Source: REEP01 sp964517265 (GTDB lineage: Bacteria > Pseudomonadota > Alphaproteobacteria > Rhodospirillales > Defluviicoccaceae). From it: a DNA stretch of 64,000 nt. Shown here piece after piece: positions 1 to 8,900 of the stretch. Both the position numbers and the translations under genes were made by a program. Positions within the stretch are counted from its first letter, which is position 1, and every line of letters starts with the position of its first letter. The DNA is taken from positions 176,720 to 240,719 of the forward strand of contig CAZFBS010000002.1 of NCBI GenBank assembly GCA_964517265.1. Direction: 5' to 3'. The notes beneath the pieces are model-generated. The model was given only the letters and a program-made list of their open reading frames with translations. It did not search any database and was not told the DNA's origin.

Positions 1-1
1 C

Positions 2-556
2 AATGATCTCAAAGAATTGACGGGTTGTCTTCATGCAGCGATTGCGAACTTCGCTCGCATGGAAAAACCAGTGGTAACTGCCATCAATGGAAGCGCTGCG
101 GGTGCCGGTGTGAGCTTGGCTCTGGTCGGCGACATTGTGTTTGCCGCCTCATCCGCAAGTTTCGTATTGGCTTACGCTGCGGCCGGATTGGTTCCGGACG
201 GAGGTGCAACCTTTCTACTGCCGCGGTTGATCGGACTGAGGCGTACGCAGGAGTTGATGTATACCAACCGGCGCCTCGGCGCAGGCGAGGCTATGGACTG
301 GGGGATGATCACACGGGTTTTCCCGGACGAGAGCCTCTTTGCGGAAGCAGAAACGGCGGCACGCACTCTGTCCAATGGGCCAACGCGCGCATACGGGGTT
401 GGCAAACAGCTTCTCGGGACTAGCTTGACAAGCTCTTTGGAAACCCAAATGGAACTTGAATCCCGCTCTATCGCCGAGATTGCCGGCAGCCAAGACGGTC
501 GCGAGGGGATCTCGGCATTTTTAGAGAAACGCCCGCCTCACTTTGTTGGTCACTGA
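2..556 (+). CDS. Enoyl-CoA hydratase/isomerase (crotonase fold), 5' end missing
   Basis: The frame is open from base 2 to the TGA at 554-556, so the start lies outside the window and about 184 residues are visible. The oxyanion-hole stretch GSAAGAGVSLAL and the later PDGGATFLLPR are crotonase signatures. The acidic residue of the second motif is Asp rather than Glu, as in PaaG-like hydratase/isomerases, so activity on 2-enoyl-CoA or as a double-bond isomerase is likely, with substrate unknown. The tail ending in EKRPPHF is also usual for the family. It converges on an acyl-CoA transferase gene, so acyl-CoA metabolism is a reasonable context. The family call is firm; the exact reaction is inference. 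Confidence 0.9.
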   Translation, partial: NDLKELTGCLHAAIANFARMEKPVVTAINGSAAGAGVSLALVGDIVFAASSASFVLAYAAAGLVPDGGATFLLPRLIGLRRTQELMYTNRRLGAGEAMDWGMITRVFPDESLFAEAETAARTLSNGPTRAYGVGKQLLGTSLTSSLETQMELESRSIAEIAGSQDGREGISAFLEKRPPHFVGH

Positions 557-580
557 GGTGGCCTCGTCGTCATGCTGGAT

Positions 581-1831
581 CTACATACGTAGGCGCCGTT
601 GGCGCCAATGCGCTAGCAGATCTTGGCGAAACTGGGGGGCGGCGATCGCAATCAGAGCTTCGGCGCGTGAGTCGATTCCGGCCCGCCGCAAGTCGGCAAC
701 GCCGTGCTCAGTCACGACATAATCAACATCACCCCGGGCTGCACTCACCGCCGTCCCTGGCGGGAAATCAGGCACAATTCTCGATACGGTCCCGCGTTTT
801 GCCGCGGCCGCAAGGGCGATAACGGAGAATCCACCAGGGGATAAACGCGCTCCCCGCATAAAATCGGTCAAGCCACCGGCGCTGCTGATCTGTTGTCCGC
901 CGATCATTTCCGCGTTGGCCTGCCCAAGCAGGTCGACCTCGACGACTGAGTTGATGGCGACAAAGCGGTCGATAGTAGCGATGTTGCGAACATCATGAGT
1001 CCATCCCACCGGTGCAAACCGCACCCGTCGTTGTTCGCTGACAAACTCGTAAAGCGGGCGAGAACCCCAGGCGACACCGGTCGTGATGGCGTTGTCACGC
1101 GAAGCCAAGGCACCGGCCCTTTCAAGACCGAGAAGCGGATCGGTTACGGCGCCAGTATGAAAGGAAAGATCACGTTTGCCATGCAAACCGGCAAGCACAC
1201 CTTGGACCCGGCCAATGCCGATCTCAAGCGTATCGCCATCTTGAATCAGGTTTGCGAGATGGGACCCGATCGCTCGGAAGGTGGGATCAACCGTCTCGTG
1301 AGCGCCAGAAAGCGGGCAGGGAGTCTCGAACATGTAATCAAGTTCGTCCACATGCAAAGTGCTGGCGCCGGTTGTTTGCGGCATCTCCGCATTGATGTGG
1401 GCGACCTTGACCTCAGCCTTCTGCAAAATGGCAGACGTGAAGTCGTTGGCAACGCCGAGGCTGACCCGGTCGCTCGCGTCGGGAGGCGAGACGTGAAGGA
1501 AAGCCAGGTTGATGGAGATCTCGCTGAGGTAGCGGTAAATACTGAAATACGAGAGTGGCAGATAGTCGATCGCACCTCTGGCAAAGGATTCTCGGAGCTC
1601 CGCTCCGACGAAAAATGCGGTCGCTCGCGCTGTGGGATTCAATGCCGCATAGTCAGTGCGATTGAAGCCAGGCAACCAGACTCCGATAAAGCGGACCCTG
1701 GCGCATCGCTCAGGACTGCGTGAGAGGGCATCGACAACAACAGACGATTCTCCGGCAAGCCCGGCAACATAAACCGTCATTCCAGGCTTAAGCAGGTCCG
1801 CAATCCGGTCATGTGAGATGGAACGGGGCAT
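581..1831 (-). CDS. Acetyl-CoA hydrolase/CoA-transferase family protein
   Basis: A 416-residue protein of the acetyl-CoA hydrolase / 4-hydroxybutyrate CoA-transferase family, normal in length. Family marks are LEIGIGRVQGVLAGL in the middle, NSVVEVDLLGQAN (its Glu is the likely covalent CoA-carrying residue), GGQQISSAGGLTDFMRGA, and the C-terminal YVVTEHGVADLR. These enzymes move CoA between acyl groups and acetate-like acids in the cytoplasm. The ATG at 1829-1831 has only a weak ribosome-binding site. It converges on the enoyl-CoA hydratase with a 24-base gap. The TAG stop at 581-583 shows that amber codons end genes normally here. Donor and acceptor cannot be read from the sequence. Confidence 0.88.
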   Translation of the reverse strand: MPRSISHDRIADLLKPGMTVYVAGLAGESSVVVDALSRSPERCARVRFIGVWLPGFNRTDYAALNPTARATAFFVGAELRESFARGAIDYLPLSYFSIYRYLSEISINLAFLHVSPPDASDRVSLGVANDFTSAILQKAEVKVAHINAEMPQTTGASTLHVDELDYMFETPCPLSGAHETVDPTFRAIGSHLANLIQDGDTLEIGIGRVQGVLAGLHGKRDLSFHTGAVTDPLLGLERAGALASRDNAITTGVAWGSRPLYEFVSEQRRVRFAPVGWTHDVRNIATIDRFVAINSVVEVDLLGQANAEMIGGQQISSAGGLTDFMRGARLSPGGFSVIALAAAAKRGTVSRIVPDFPPGTAVSAARGDVDYVVTEHGVADLRRAGIDSRAEALIAIAAPQFRQDLLAHWRQRRLRM

Positions 1832-1883
1832 CGATGCTTGTTCGACCTTCCGGAACGACCCGGTGCCTGCTGATGCTTTTGCC

Positions 1884-2474
1884 CTATGACACCTGCGTTA
1901 TTTCGGTTCCAAGGAGAACAAGGAATTGGCTCAGCCATTTCGAATGCGCGGGCCACGCGGGAGCGGTCACCAGATTGCCGTCGGTGATGGCGTCATCTGC
2001 CGCGATGTCAGCATAATGGCCGCCAGCAAGGCGGACATCGCAGGAGCATGCGGGATACGCAGAAACAGTTTTGCCTTTGATGGCATCCGCGGCGGCAAGC
2101 AACTGCGCGGCGTGACAGATTGCCGCGATCGGTTTTCCAGCACCGACGAAATGCTGAATGATTTTTAAAATACGCTCGTTGTTGCGAAGATACTCGGGGG
2201 CGCGGCCTCCCGGAATTACGAGTGCATCATAATCCTGCTCGTTGATCTCCGCGAAAGTTGCGTTGATGAGGAAGTTGTGGCCGCGCTTCTCCGTATACGT
2301 CTGATCGCCCTCGAAATCATGAACAGCGGTGGCAATCTTATCACCTGCCTGCTTGTCGGGGCACACCGCATCGACTTTGTGACCAACCATCTGCAGGGCC
2401 TGGAACGGGACCATGACCTCATAGTCCTCGCTGAAATCACCAACCAGCATTAAAATTTTCTTCGCGATCATCAT
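1884..2474 (-). CDS. DJ-1/PfpI family protein (glutamine amidotransferase-like fold)
   Basis: About 196 residues starting MMIAKKILMLVGDFSEDYE. I chose the ATG at 2472-2474 because AGGA sits 5-8 bases upstream and homology begins at once; the open frame runs further to 2552 without family sequence. The nucleophile elbow AAICHAAQLLAAAD carries the Cys-His of the family, and the Glu of SEDYE is in the usual place to pair with the Cys. Members act as chaperones, deglycases or intracellular proteases; which applies here is not decidable. It is divergent from the PEBP-family gene at 2769, and Hsp20 is near, suggesting a small stress-response neighbourhood (inference). Confidence 0.88.
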   Translation of the reverse strand: MMIAKKILMLVGDFSEDYEVMVPFQALQMVGHKVDAVCPDKQAGDKIATAVHDFEGDQTYTEKRGHNFLINATFAEINEQDYDALVIPGGRAPEYLRNNERILKIIQHFVGAGKPIAAICHAAQLLAAADAIKGKTVSAYPACSCDVRLAGGHYADIAADDAITDGNLVTAPAWPAHSKWLSQFLVLLGTEITQVS

Positions 2475-2768
2475 TTTCCTCGCCACTCTGTATACTCTTT
2501 GAGAAATTGAGCCCGAACATGGTTTGCCGTAAGCGGGGTCTTTCCCAGGCAAGGTCCTTGCCGCTCAGGCCACCATCGCCAACGGATACTTCAGGTCCCC
2601 TGATGGCTTGAAACCATCCGCCCACGTCTGTCGACGGCCGACAGCGCTGTGGCCGGGGTATCGGGCCCGTGATATTGTGGCCCCCCATCACTGTTCATTC
2701 AAGGTCCCGCGGATCCCGCGTTGATCGCGTATTCGTGCGATTGCTTATCAGAAACGACAGGAGGAGAG

Positions 2769-3407
2769 ATGACGGCGAAGCTGAAAGTCACGATCGATGC
2801 CTGGCCCGATGGCGGCGCGATCCCAGAAGAATATGCGTTTTGTGTTCCTGCCGACGAAGGGCATGTGACGAGTGGCCGAAACCGCAGTCCCGCCATTCGG
2901 TGGGAAGACGTGCCGCCCGAAACTCGGTCTTTTGTCATTCTCTGCCATGATCCCGATGTCCCCTCGAAACCGGACGATGTGAACAAGGAGGGGGCGACTG
3001 TGCCGGCGGACCTGCCGCGCATTGATTTTTATCACTGGGTCCTTGTCGATATTCCTGCAGAGAGGAGAGAACTTGCAGCTGGCGAGGATTCAAGCGGGAT
3101 CCAGCCGGGCGGGAAAGAACCCGGCCAGAGGGAGTATGGCATCAGAGGAATCAACAATTTTACTGACTGGTTTTCCAGTAACGAGCAGATGAGCGGCAGC
3201 TACGGTGGGTATGATGGGCCATGTCCTCCGTGGAACGATGAAATCGTTCATCATTACCACTTCACAGTGTTTGCATTGGATATTCCAAACCTTGGCCTTC
3301 CAGGCAGGTTTGGGGGGCCTGAAGCGCTCGCTGCGATAAAAGGACACGTTCTTGCCCAGGGGGAATGGATCGGCACGTACTCTCTCAACCCGGATCTACG
3401 TCGCTGA
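2769..3407 (+). CDS. YbhB/YbcL-type phosphatidylethanolamine-binding (PEBP) family protein
   Basis: 212 residues from the ATG at 2769, preceded by AGGAGAG, which is better supported than the upstream in-frame start at 2721. Signatures are FVILCHDPDVPS, the HWVLVDIPAE strand, YGIRGINNFTDWF and PPWNDEIVHHYHFTVFALD, which together form the anion/phospholipid-head binding pocket of PEBP proteins. No signal peptide is visible, so it is probably cytoplasmic. Bacterial members have no settled biochemical role. It diverges from the DJ-1/PfpI gene across about 295 bases that may hold promoters for both; none stands out. Confidence 0.9.
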   Translation: MTAKLKVTIDAWPDGGAIPEEYAFCVPADEGHVTSGRNRSPAIRWEDVPPETRSFVILCHDPDVPSKPDDVNKEGATVPADLPRIDFYHWVLVDIPAERRELAAGEDSSGIQPGGKEPGQREYGIRGINNFTDWFSSNEQMSGSYGGYDGPCPPWNDEIVHHYHFTVFALDIPNLGLPGRFGGPEALAAIKGHVLAQGEWIGTYSLNPDLRR

Positions 3408-3797
3408 TCTGCAGGCGATCGGCATGATCTGGGTGGTTCTCGGCGAACGGAGGCGTGGCTGGACCATTCCTCATATGTGCACGAAGACTACTCGGGAAGG
3501 AAAGAGCCGAAAGGAGCCGGAGCATTGCCGAACAGGCATGGAGTGCTCCGAGGCGCTCTGGAAAAATGTGGATGAAATCACTGCGGGCGGTGAGCCCTCG
3601 ATGGCGAAACCTGAAGAACCTGCAATCCATCTGGAACCGCGAGCGGCATGGTTTTACTCCAGCAGGCACACTCCGCCCGATTTTCGGCGGAGGACTTGAC
3701 GGCTGTTGCCGCCAACAATAAATGACAGGTAGCCGAATGCCTCGCATGGGTTTGGCTCCACGGAAAGCTGACAAGGTGTGGCTCCAAGTGGTCGTGG
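3408..3797 (+). other. Intergenic stretch with no recognised gene
   Basis: About 390 bases between the PEBP gene and the hsp20 leader. Reading frames of roughly 90-150 codons exist on both strands, but none has a recognisable family motif, a good ribosome-binding site or plausible composition. The 3' part (about 3720-3797) is probably the 5' leader and promoter region of hsp20; no sigma-32-type promoter could be assigned with confidence. Confidence 0.5.
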
Positions 3798-3822
3798 CAC
3801 ATTGCTTTAAGAGGAGGATGTG
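3798..3822 (+). promoter_or_regulatory. ROSE-like RNA thermometer hairpin covering the hsp20 ribosome-binding site
   Basis: In the leader, TTGCT (3802-3806) is followed by a five-base loop TTAAG and AGGAG (3812-3816). This is the U(U/C)GCU anti-Shine-Dalgarno arrangement of ROSE elements, including the expected G opposite G in mid-stem. The stem extends: CACA (3798-3801) can pair with TGTG (3819-3822) across a two-base GA bulge. The ribosome-binding site would be closed at low temperature and melt on heating. ROSE elements are known in front of alphaproteobacterial small heat-shock genes; folding was done by hand. Confidence 0.6.
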
Positions 3823-3827
3823 TGGTG

Positions 3828-4292
3828 ATGTCGTTCGATTACTCTCCGCTGTTTCGGTCAACCGTTGGTTTCGACCGGCTAATGCGGTTGCTTGAAGACA
3901 GCATGCAGTGGACCGAGGGCGGGAGCGGGGGATATCCGCCGTATAACATCGAAAAGCGGGGACAGGATCAATATCGGATCACACTGGCTGTGGCGGGATT
4001 TGGAGAGCGTGATCTTGCCATTCATGTTCGAGAAAACGCACTGCTCGTTGAAGGTAAGAAGAACGAGCCGGAAGGCGAGACGGCGTATCTTCACCGCGGA
4101 ATTGCCGGCCGCAGCTTCAAGCGCCAATTCCATCTCGCTGACCACGTCAAGGTCACGGGGGCCAGTCTTCAAAATGGTCTCCTGGTGATCGACTTGGTGC
4201 AGGAGATTCCCGAGGCTATGAAGCCAAGGCGCATCGAGATCGTGTCGAGTACCGGCCCGCGGATGATTGAGGGATCACAAGAGGCGGCTTGA
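3828..4292 (+). CDS. Small heat-shock protein, Hsp20/alpha-crystallin family (IbpA-like)
   Basis: 154 residues starting MSFDYSPLFRSTVGFDRL, the typical opening of IbpA-like proteins in alphaproteobacteria. The ATG at 3828 lies 10 bases after GAGGAGG; GTG at 3822 is a possible alternative in frame. The alpha-crystallin domain spans roughly residues 35-130, with PPYNIEKRGQDQYRITLAVAGF at its start, GIAGRSFKRQFHLADHVKV in the middle, and a C-terminal tail with a short basic patch. Such proteins form cytoplasmic oligomers that hold unfolding proteins for refolding by DnaK/ClpB. Control by a leader hairpin is suggested by the ROSE-like element overlapping the ribosome-binding site. Confidence 0.93.
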   Translation: MSFDYSPLFRSTVGFDRLMRLLEDSMQWTEGGSGGYPPYNIEKRGQDQYRITLAVAGFGERDLAIHVRENALLVEGKKNEPEGETAYLHRGIAGRSFKRQFHLADHVKVTGASLQNGLLVIDLVQEIPEAMKPRRIEIVSSTGPRMIEGSQEAA

Positions 4293-4300
4293 GGCAGTTC

Positions 4301-4329
4301 GTGGGCGTCGGCAGGGGTCTGGCGCCCAC
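4301..4329 (+). terminator. Candidate hairpin after hsp20
   Basis: GTGGGCG (4301-4307) and CGCCCAC (4323-4329) form a perfect 7-bp stem with a 15-base loop, starting 9 bases after the hsp20 stop. The only T-run (4345-4350) is 16 bases downstream of the stem, so this is not a textbook intrinsic terminator. It lies between two convergent genes, where a terminator would be expected. Confidence 0.35.
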
Positions 4330-4414
4330 ACATTACATCTGCGGTTTTTTCGATCTCCATCGGTTTGCCTTAGGGATCATCGAGTGGCCGAATCGCAAGA
4401 AGAGTGTAGCGCGT

Positions 4415-5731
4415 TCAGCTTCTGATACCGAGTGACTCGAGATCCAGCCGACCGGTTGCCAACAACAACTGATACACAGCCAAAATGGAATCATACCGTG
4501 CAACCGTCAGGTTGATCCGCGCGTTGTTGACCTCGTCCTCGGCGATCAGAACATTGATAATGGTCTCGTTGCCAGCCGCTCGCAGGTTTGTTCTCGCTTC
4601 GAACACCTCTTCGGCGATCCCGACAGCATTTTCGAGAAGACCTACGCGTTCGCGGGCCGTTGCCAATTGTTGCCAAGCCATCCGCGTTGCTTCGGCAACA
4701 GTGCGAACGGAAGAGTCGTGGTTATCTCGGCTCGCCTGATAGTCGAATGCGGTTTGCGCAACATTAGCACGAGTGCGAAAGCCGTCGAACAGCTGCCATG
4801 TCGCCGTCAGGACGAGAGAGACGTCATTGCGAGCGCCCGGCAGAAGATCGAAGTTCCGCTCGTGATTGGCGGAGCCCACAAGATCCACGCGAGGGAAGTA
4901 GTCTGAACGTGCCAATCGGCGACGTTCCGATGCGACTTCGATCGCGGCAAGGCTGCCGGCAACGGCAGGATTGCCGTCAGAAGCCGTCTCGACAGCGGCA
5001 TCAAGAGTTTCAGGAAGGGCCTCGAGAGGGGGAGTCGGAACGGACATGGTTTCAAGGTTAGGGAAAATATTAAAGACCTGAAGAAACCGACTTCTGGCAT
5101 TCTCGAACGCGCCTTCAAAGGAGACTCGTCGCTCTTTGGCGATCTGCAGGCGAGACTTGGCCTGCAGCACATCCACAGTTATTCCGGAACCCCGCTCGAC
5201 CCGTTCATCCTCCAGCTCGGCTTGTCGTAGGATCGATTCTTCGCTCAGCCGGGCCAATTCAAGCAGTTCTGCTTGCCGCAGAACTTCCAGATAGGCAGTG
5301 ACGCCGTCAAAGAGGATGTTCTGCTGCGTGCCATCAAGAGTCAGTCGCGATACGTCGGCGTTAAGCCGTGCAATTTTTACCTGAGATGACGTTGAAAACC
5401 CGTCGAAAACATTCTGGGTGATGTTGAACCGGGCAACCTGCTGCGTGGCTTCAAACGGCGGCAGCCCAGTCTGACTGCGGACATCGGTTTCGATATACGC
5501 TGGCCCCACAGCGCCGCTCACTTCCACTTGCGGCAGATAGCCACTACGGGCCCGGTCGGTCGTTTTACGGGCCGATTCCACCTGCGCGCGCTGAAACTGA
5601 ATCTCCGGATGCGTGGCGAGCAATTGAGTAAGCAAACCTTCAAGAGATTCGGCGCGCACAGCGTTCATAAATACAGGAAGCAGCAGCAGAGCGACCGCAG
5701 TTCCATTGAGAAAACGAAAGGGAAGGCACAC
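4415..5731 (-). CDS. TolC-family outer-membrane efflux channel protein
   Basis: 438 residues from a GTG start at 5729-5731. A signal peptide is clear: a hydrophobic core VALLLLPVFMN and a probable cut after AVRA. The rest is the TolC plan of two repeated halves of coiled-coil helices and short beta segments; ATWQLFDGFRTRANV and the N-half counterpart FNITQNVFDGF are the paired strand motifs. It would trimerise as the outer-membrane exit duct of a type I secretion or RND/MFS efflux system. No membrane-fusion protein or inner-membrane pump is adjacent, so the partner must be elsewhere. A 13-base near-palindrome 88 bases upstream resembles one before rpfF. Confidence 0.92.
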   Translation of the reverse strand: MCLPFRFLNGTAVALLLLPVFMNAVRAESLEGLLTQLLATHPEIQFQRAQVESARKTTDRARSGYLPQVEVSGAVGPAYIETDVRSQTGLPPFEATQQVARFNITQNVFDGFSTSSQVKIARLNADVSRLTLDGTQQNILFDGVTAYLEVLRQAELLELARLSEESILRQAELEDERVERGSGITVDVLQAKSRLQIAKERRVSFEGAFENARSRFLQVFNIFPNLETMSVPTPPLEALPETLDAAVETASDGNPAVAGSLAAIEVASERRRLARSDYFPRVDLVGSANHERNFDLLPGARNDVSLVLTATWQLFDGFRTRANVAQTAFDYQASRDNHDSSVRTVAEATRMAWQQLATARERVGLLENAVGIAEEVFEARTNLRAAGNETIINVLIAEDEVNNARINLTVARYDSILAVYQLLLATGRLDLESLGIRS

Positions 5732-5818
5732 GGTTTGACCCTGGTCGAAGCAGAAACGAGCGCACTTCTAATGGCCGGTTGAGTGTATCGGGCAGCGAGA
5801 ACCAGGTCAAAATGAATA

Positions 5819-5831
5819 ACCCATATGGGGT
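5819..5831 (-). promoter_or_regulatory. Near-palindromic operator candidate upstream of the tolC-like gene
   Basis: Read on the minus strand the site is ACCCCATATGGGT. It differs at one of 13 bases from ACCCCATTTGGGT in front of rpfF (40153-40165). Its gene-proximal end is 87 bases from the tolC-like start. The symmetry (ACCC/GGGT half-sites) suggests a dimeric regulator; which one is unknown. Confidence 0.4.
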
Positions 5832-5906
5832 GAATAAGGCAGCGGCAACACAAGTTGGTTCAGAGGGATGACCCTGCTGCGCGGCGGTAAACGCGCGTTC
5901 TTGGTT

Positions 5907-8900
5907 CTACGAATGATCTGGATGGCGTGCCGCAGGCGGTCCATATCCGCCGCCGCCGGGTGTTTCTATGACAAATACGTCTCCAGGGGCCACTCGGGCA
6001 GCCCGATCCGTTCCCTTCAAACGGCGAACCTCTCCGGAAGCGCACTCAATAAAGTTCAGACCCGGTTGACCCGGTTCGCCGCCTGCGATTCCGAAGGGTG
6101 GGATGCGCCGATGACTGGACAGAATCGCCGCAGCCATCGGCTCACGAAAAAGAATGCGGCGAACAACGCCGTCGCCCCCTCGGTGAAGCCCCCTGCCACC
6201 ACTTCCACGCCGGATGGCAAAAGACTGCACCAGCACTGGAAAACGCCATTCAAGCACTTCCGGATCGGTCAATCGCGTGTTGGTCATGTGCGTGTGGACA
6301 GCGTCGGTGCCATCAAAATCAGGACCTGCACCAGAACCTCCACAGATTGTTTCGTAGTACTGATAGTGGTCATTGCCGAACGTAAAGTTGTTCATGGTGC
6401 CTTGAGCAGCAGCCATTGTGCCAAGCGCCCCATAAAGGGCATCGGTGATGGCCTGAGACGTCTCAACGTTACCTGCGACAACAGCCGCTGGGTAGCAGGG
6501 GTTCAGCATGGAGCCTGGCGGAATGATAATATGTAGGGGTTTCAGGCAACCTTCATTCAAGGGAATGTCATCGTCGATCAGTGTCCGAAATACGTAAAGA
6601 ACGGCCGCACGGCAGACTGCTGCTGGGGCATTGAAATTGTTTGGTCGCTGTGCAGACGTACCCGTAAAATCAACCGTTGCCGTCCGCTGAGCTTTGTCGA
6701 TGGAGATGCTGACACGAATCAGACTGTCCTCACCTTCATCTCTGTCTGAACCATCATCTATTTGATATACAAATTGTCCCGCTTTGAGTGCATCTATAAC
6801 CCGTCTAACAGCTTCTTCAGCATTGTTCTGAACGTGCTCCATATAAGCTTTCACCACATCCAGCCCGAACTGCCGGACCATTTTATGGAGCTCTTGCGCG
6901 CCTTTTTCGTTCGCGGCAGTTTGAGCCCGCAGGTCGGCAAGATTCTGCTCCGGATTCCGGGCCGGCCACTGTCCTTCGGTCAGCAGAGCCCGCAATTCTT
7001 GTTCACGAAACCGGCCCTGCTCAACGAGAACAACGTTGTCGATAAGAACGCCTTCCTCATCGACAACCCGACTGTCCGAGGGCATGGATCCAGGAGAAAT
7101 TCCACCCACATCCGCATGATGGCCCCGCGATCCCACGAAAAACAAAATATCCTGGTTGTTTTCGTCGAACACCGGCGTGATCACGGTAATATCCGGCAAA
7201 TGCGTCCCACCGTTATAGGGAGCATTCAAGACGTACGCGTCGCCGGATCTCATTGTGCCTCTGCGCTCGCGGATCACGGTCCGAATGCTCTCGCTCATGG
7301 AACCGAGATGGACCGGCATGTGTGGTGCGTTTGCGACCAAGTTTCCGTCTCCGTCGAAGACGGCGCAAGAAAAGTCCAGACGCTCCTTGATGTTGACCGA
7401 ATGAGCGGTGTTGGCGAGGACAGCCCCCATCTGCTCGGCGATCGACATGAAGAGATTATTGAAGACTTCGAGCATGACCGGATCCGCTTCAGTCCCCACT
7501 GATAGAACTTGCGGTCGCGGCTGGACACGGCGCAGAATCATATCCCGATGCTTGGTGATCTCGGCGCGCCAATCCGGTTCAACTACAGTGGTGGCATTGT
7601 CCTCGGCAATAATCGCCGGCCCGTTCAATTCGTGCCCCGGCTGTAGGAGGCTGCGAGCATAAACGGGGACCTTGCTCCAGTGCCCGTCAAAGTACGCATC
7701 AACAACGTCAAGAGGTCGCGGTAACACCCGATCTTGAGCAAGTTTTTGCTCGGCGTCGATCATGGTATCAATAGCGCCGACAGCTTCTACGGAGATCGCC
7801 TCAATGACCAGAGGACGATCATCCATCAGAAACCCAAATCGGCGGACGTGCTGAGCCTCAAAGCTCCTGGTCATGTCTGCGATCGTTCCATGCGAGACAA
7901 GCAAAGCCGTGTCGGTGCCCTCGTAACGAAGATGAACCCGACACTGGCAGACGATCGCGTCGGCAGGGACGCCCTGATCCTTGATTTCGCCCCACGCCTC
8001 TCTGCCCAATGCAGCAATCCGAGGATCGAGGGAGTCCAGAATAGCGGCGTCCAGAACCGCTTCCACGGCATATTGCCGCAGTGCACGAATTTCCGCGAGA
8101 CCCATACCGAGAGCCGAGAGGACTCCGGCATGTGGGTGGATCAAAATTTGCGTCATTCCCAGGGCGTCGGCAACCAGACAGGCATGCTGTCCACCAGCTC
8201 CCCCAAAGCAGTTAAGGACATACCGGGTGACGTCGTGACCTCTCTGTACGGAAATCTTCTTGATGGCGTTCGCCATATTTTCCACTGCGATTGTCAGAAA
8301 GCCGGCCGCTATTTCTTCAGGCGTGGAGTTAATTTTGGTTGCCGACGCAGCTTCTTCCGCGAGCGTCCTGAATTGCTGCTGCACAACGCCACGGTCGAGC
8401 GGTTCGTTCGCTGAGGAACCAAAAACTTTGGGAAAGAACTGAGGCTGAATCCTGCCGAGCATGACGTTGCAGTCGGTTACGGTCAGCGGTCCCCCACGCC
8501 GATAGCACGCCGGGCCTGGATCAGCACCGGCTGAATTGGGCCCTACGCGGAAGCGCGAGCCATCGAAACGGAGGACTGAACCGCCGCCGGCTGCAACTGT
8601 ATGAATATCCATCATCGGAGCGCGCATGCGGACGCCAGCCACCAAGCTTTCAAAAGTACGTTCGTATTCGCCGTCAAAATGGGAAACGTCGGTCGAGGTG
8701 CCGCCCATGTCAAAACCGATCACCTTTTGGAAACCGGCCATCCTGGCGGTGCGAGTCATCCCAACGACGCCTCCCGCCGGCCCCGATAGAATGCTGTCTT
8801 TCCCCTGGAACAGGCGGGCGTCAGTCAGCCCTCCACTGGACTGCATGAACAACAGGCGGGTGGAGCCAAGCTCACTGGCGACGCGATCGACATACCGACG

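Noticed and set aside
3385..3861. Minus-strand open frame of 158 codons between the PEBP and hsp20 genes
   Set aside because: It overlaps the hsp20 leader and start, has Arg/Pro/Ser-rich non-protein-like sequence and no ribosome-binding site.
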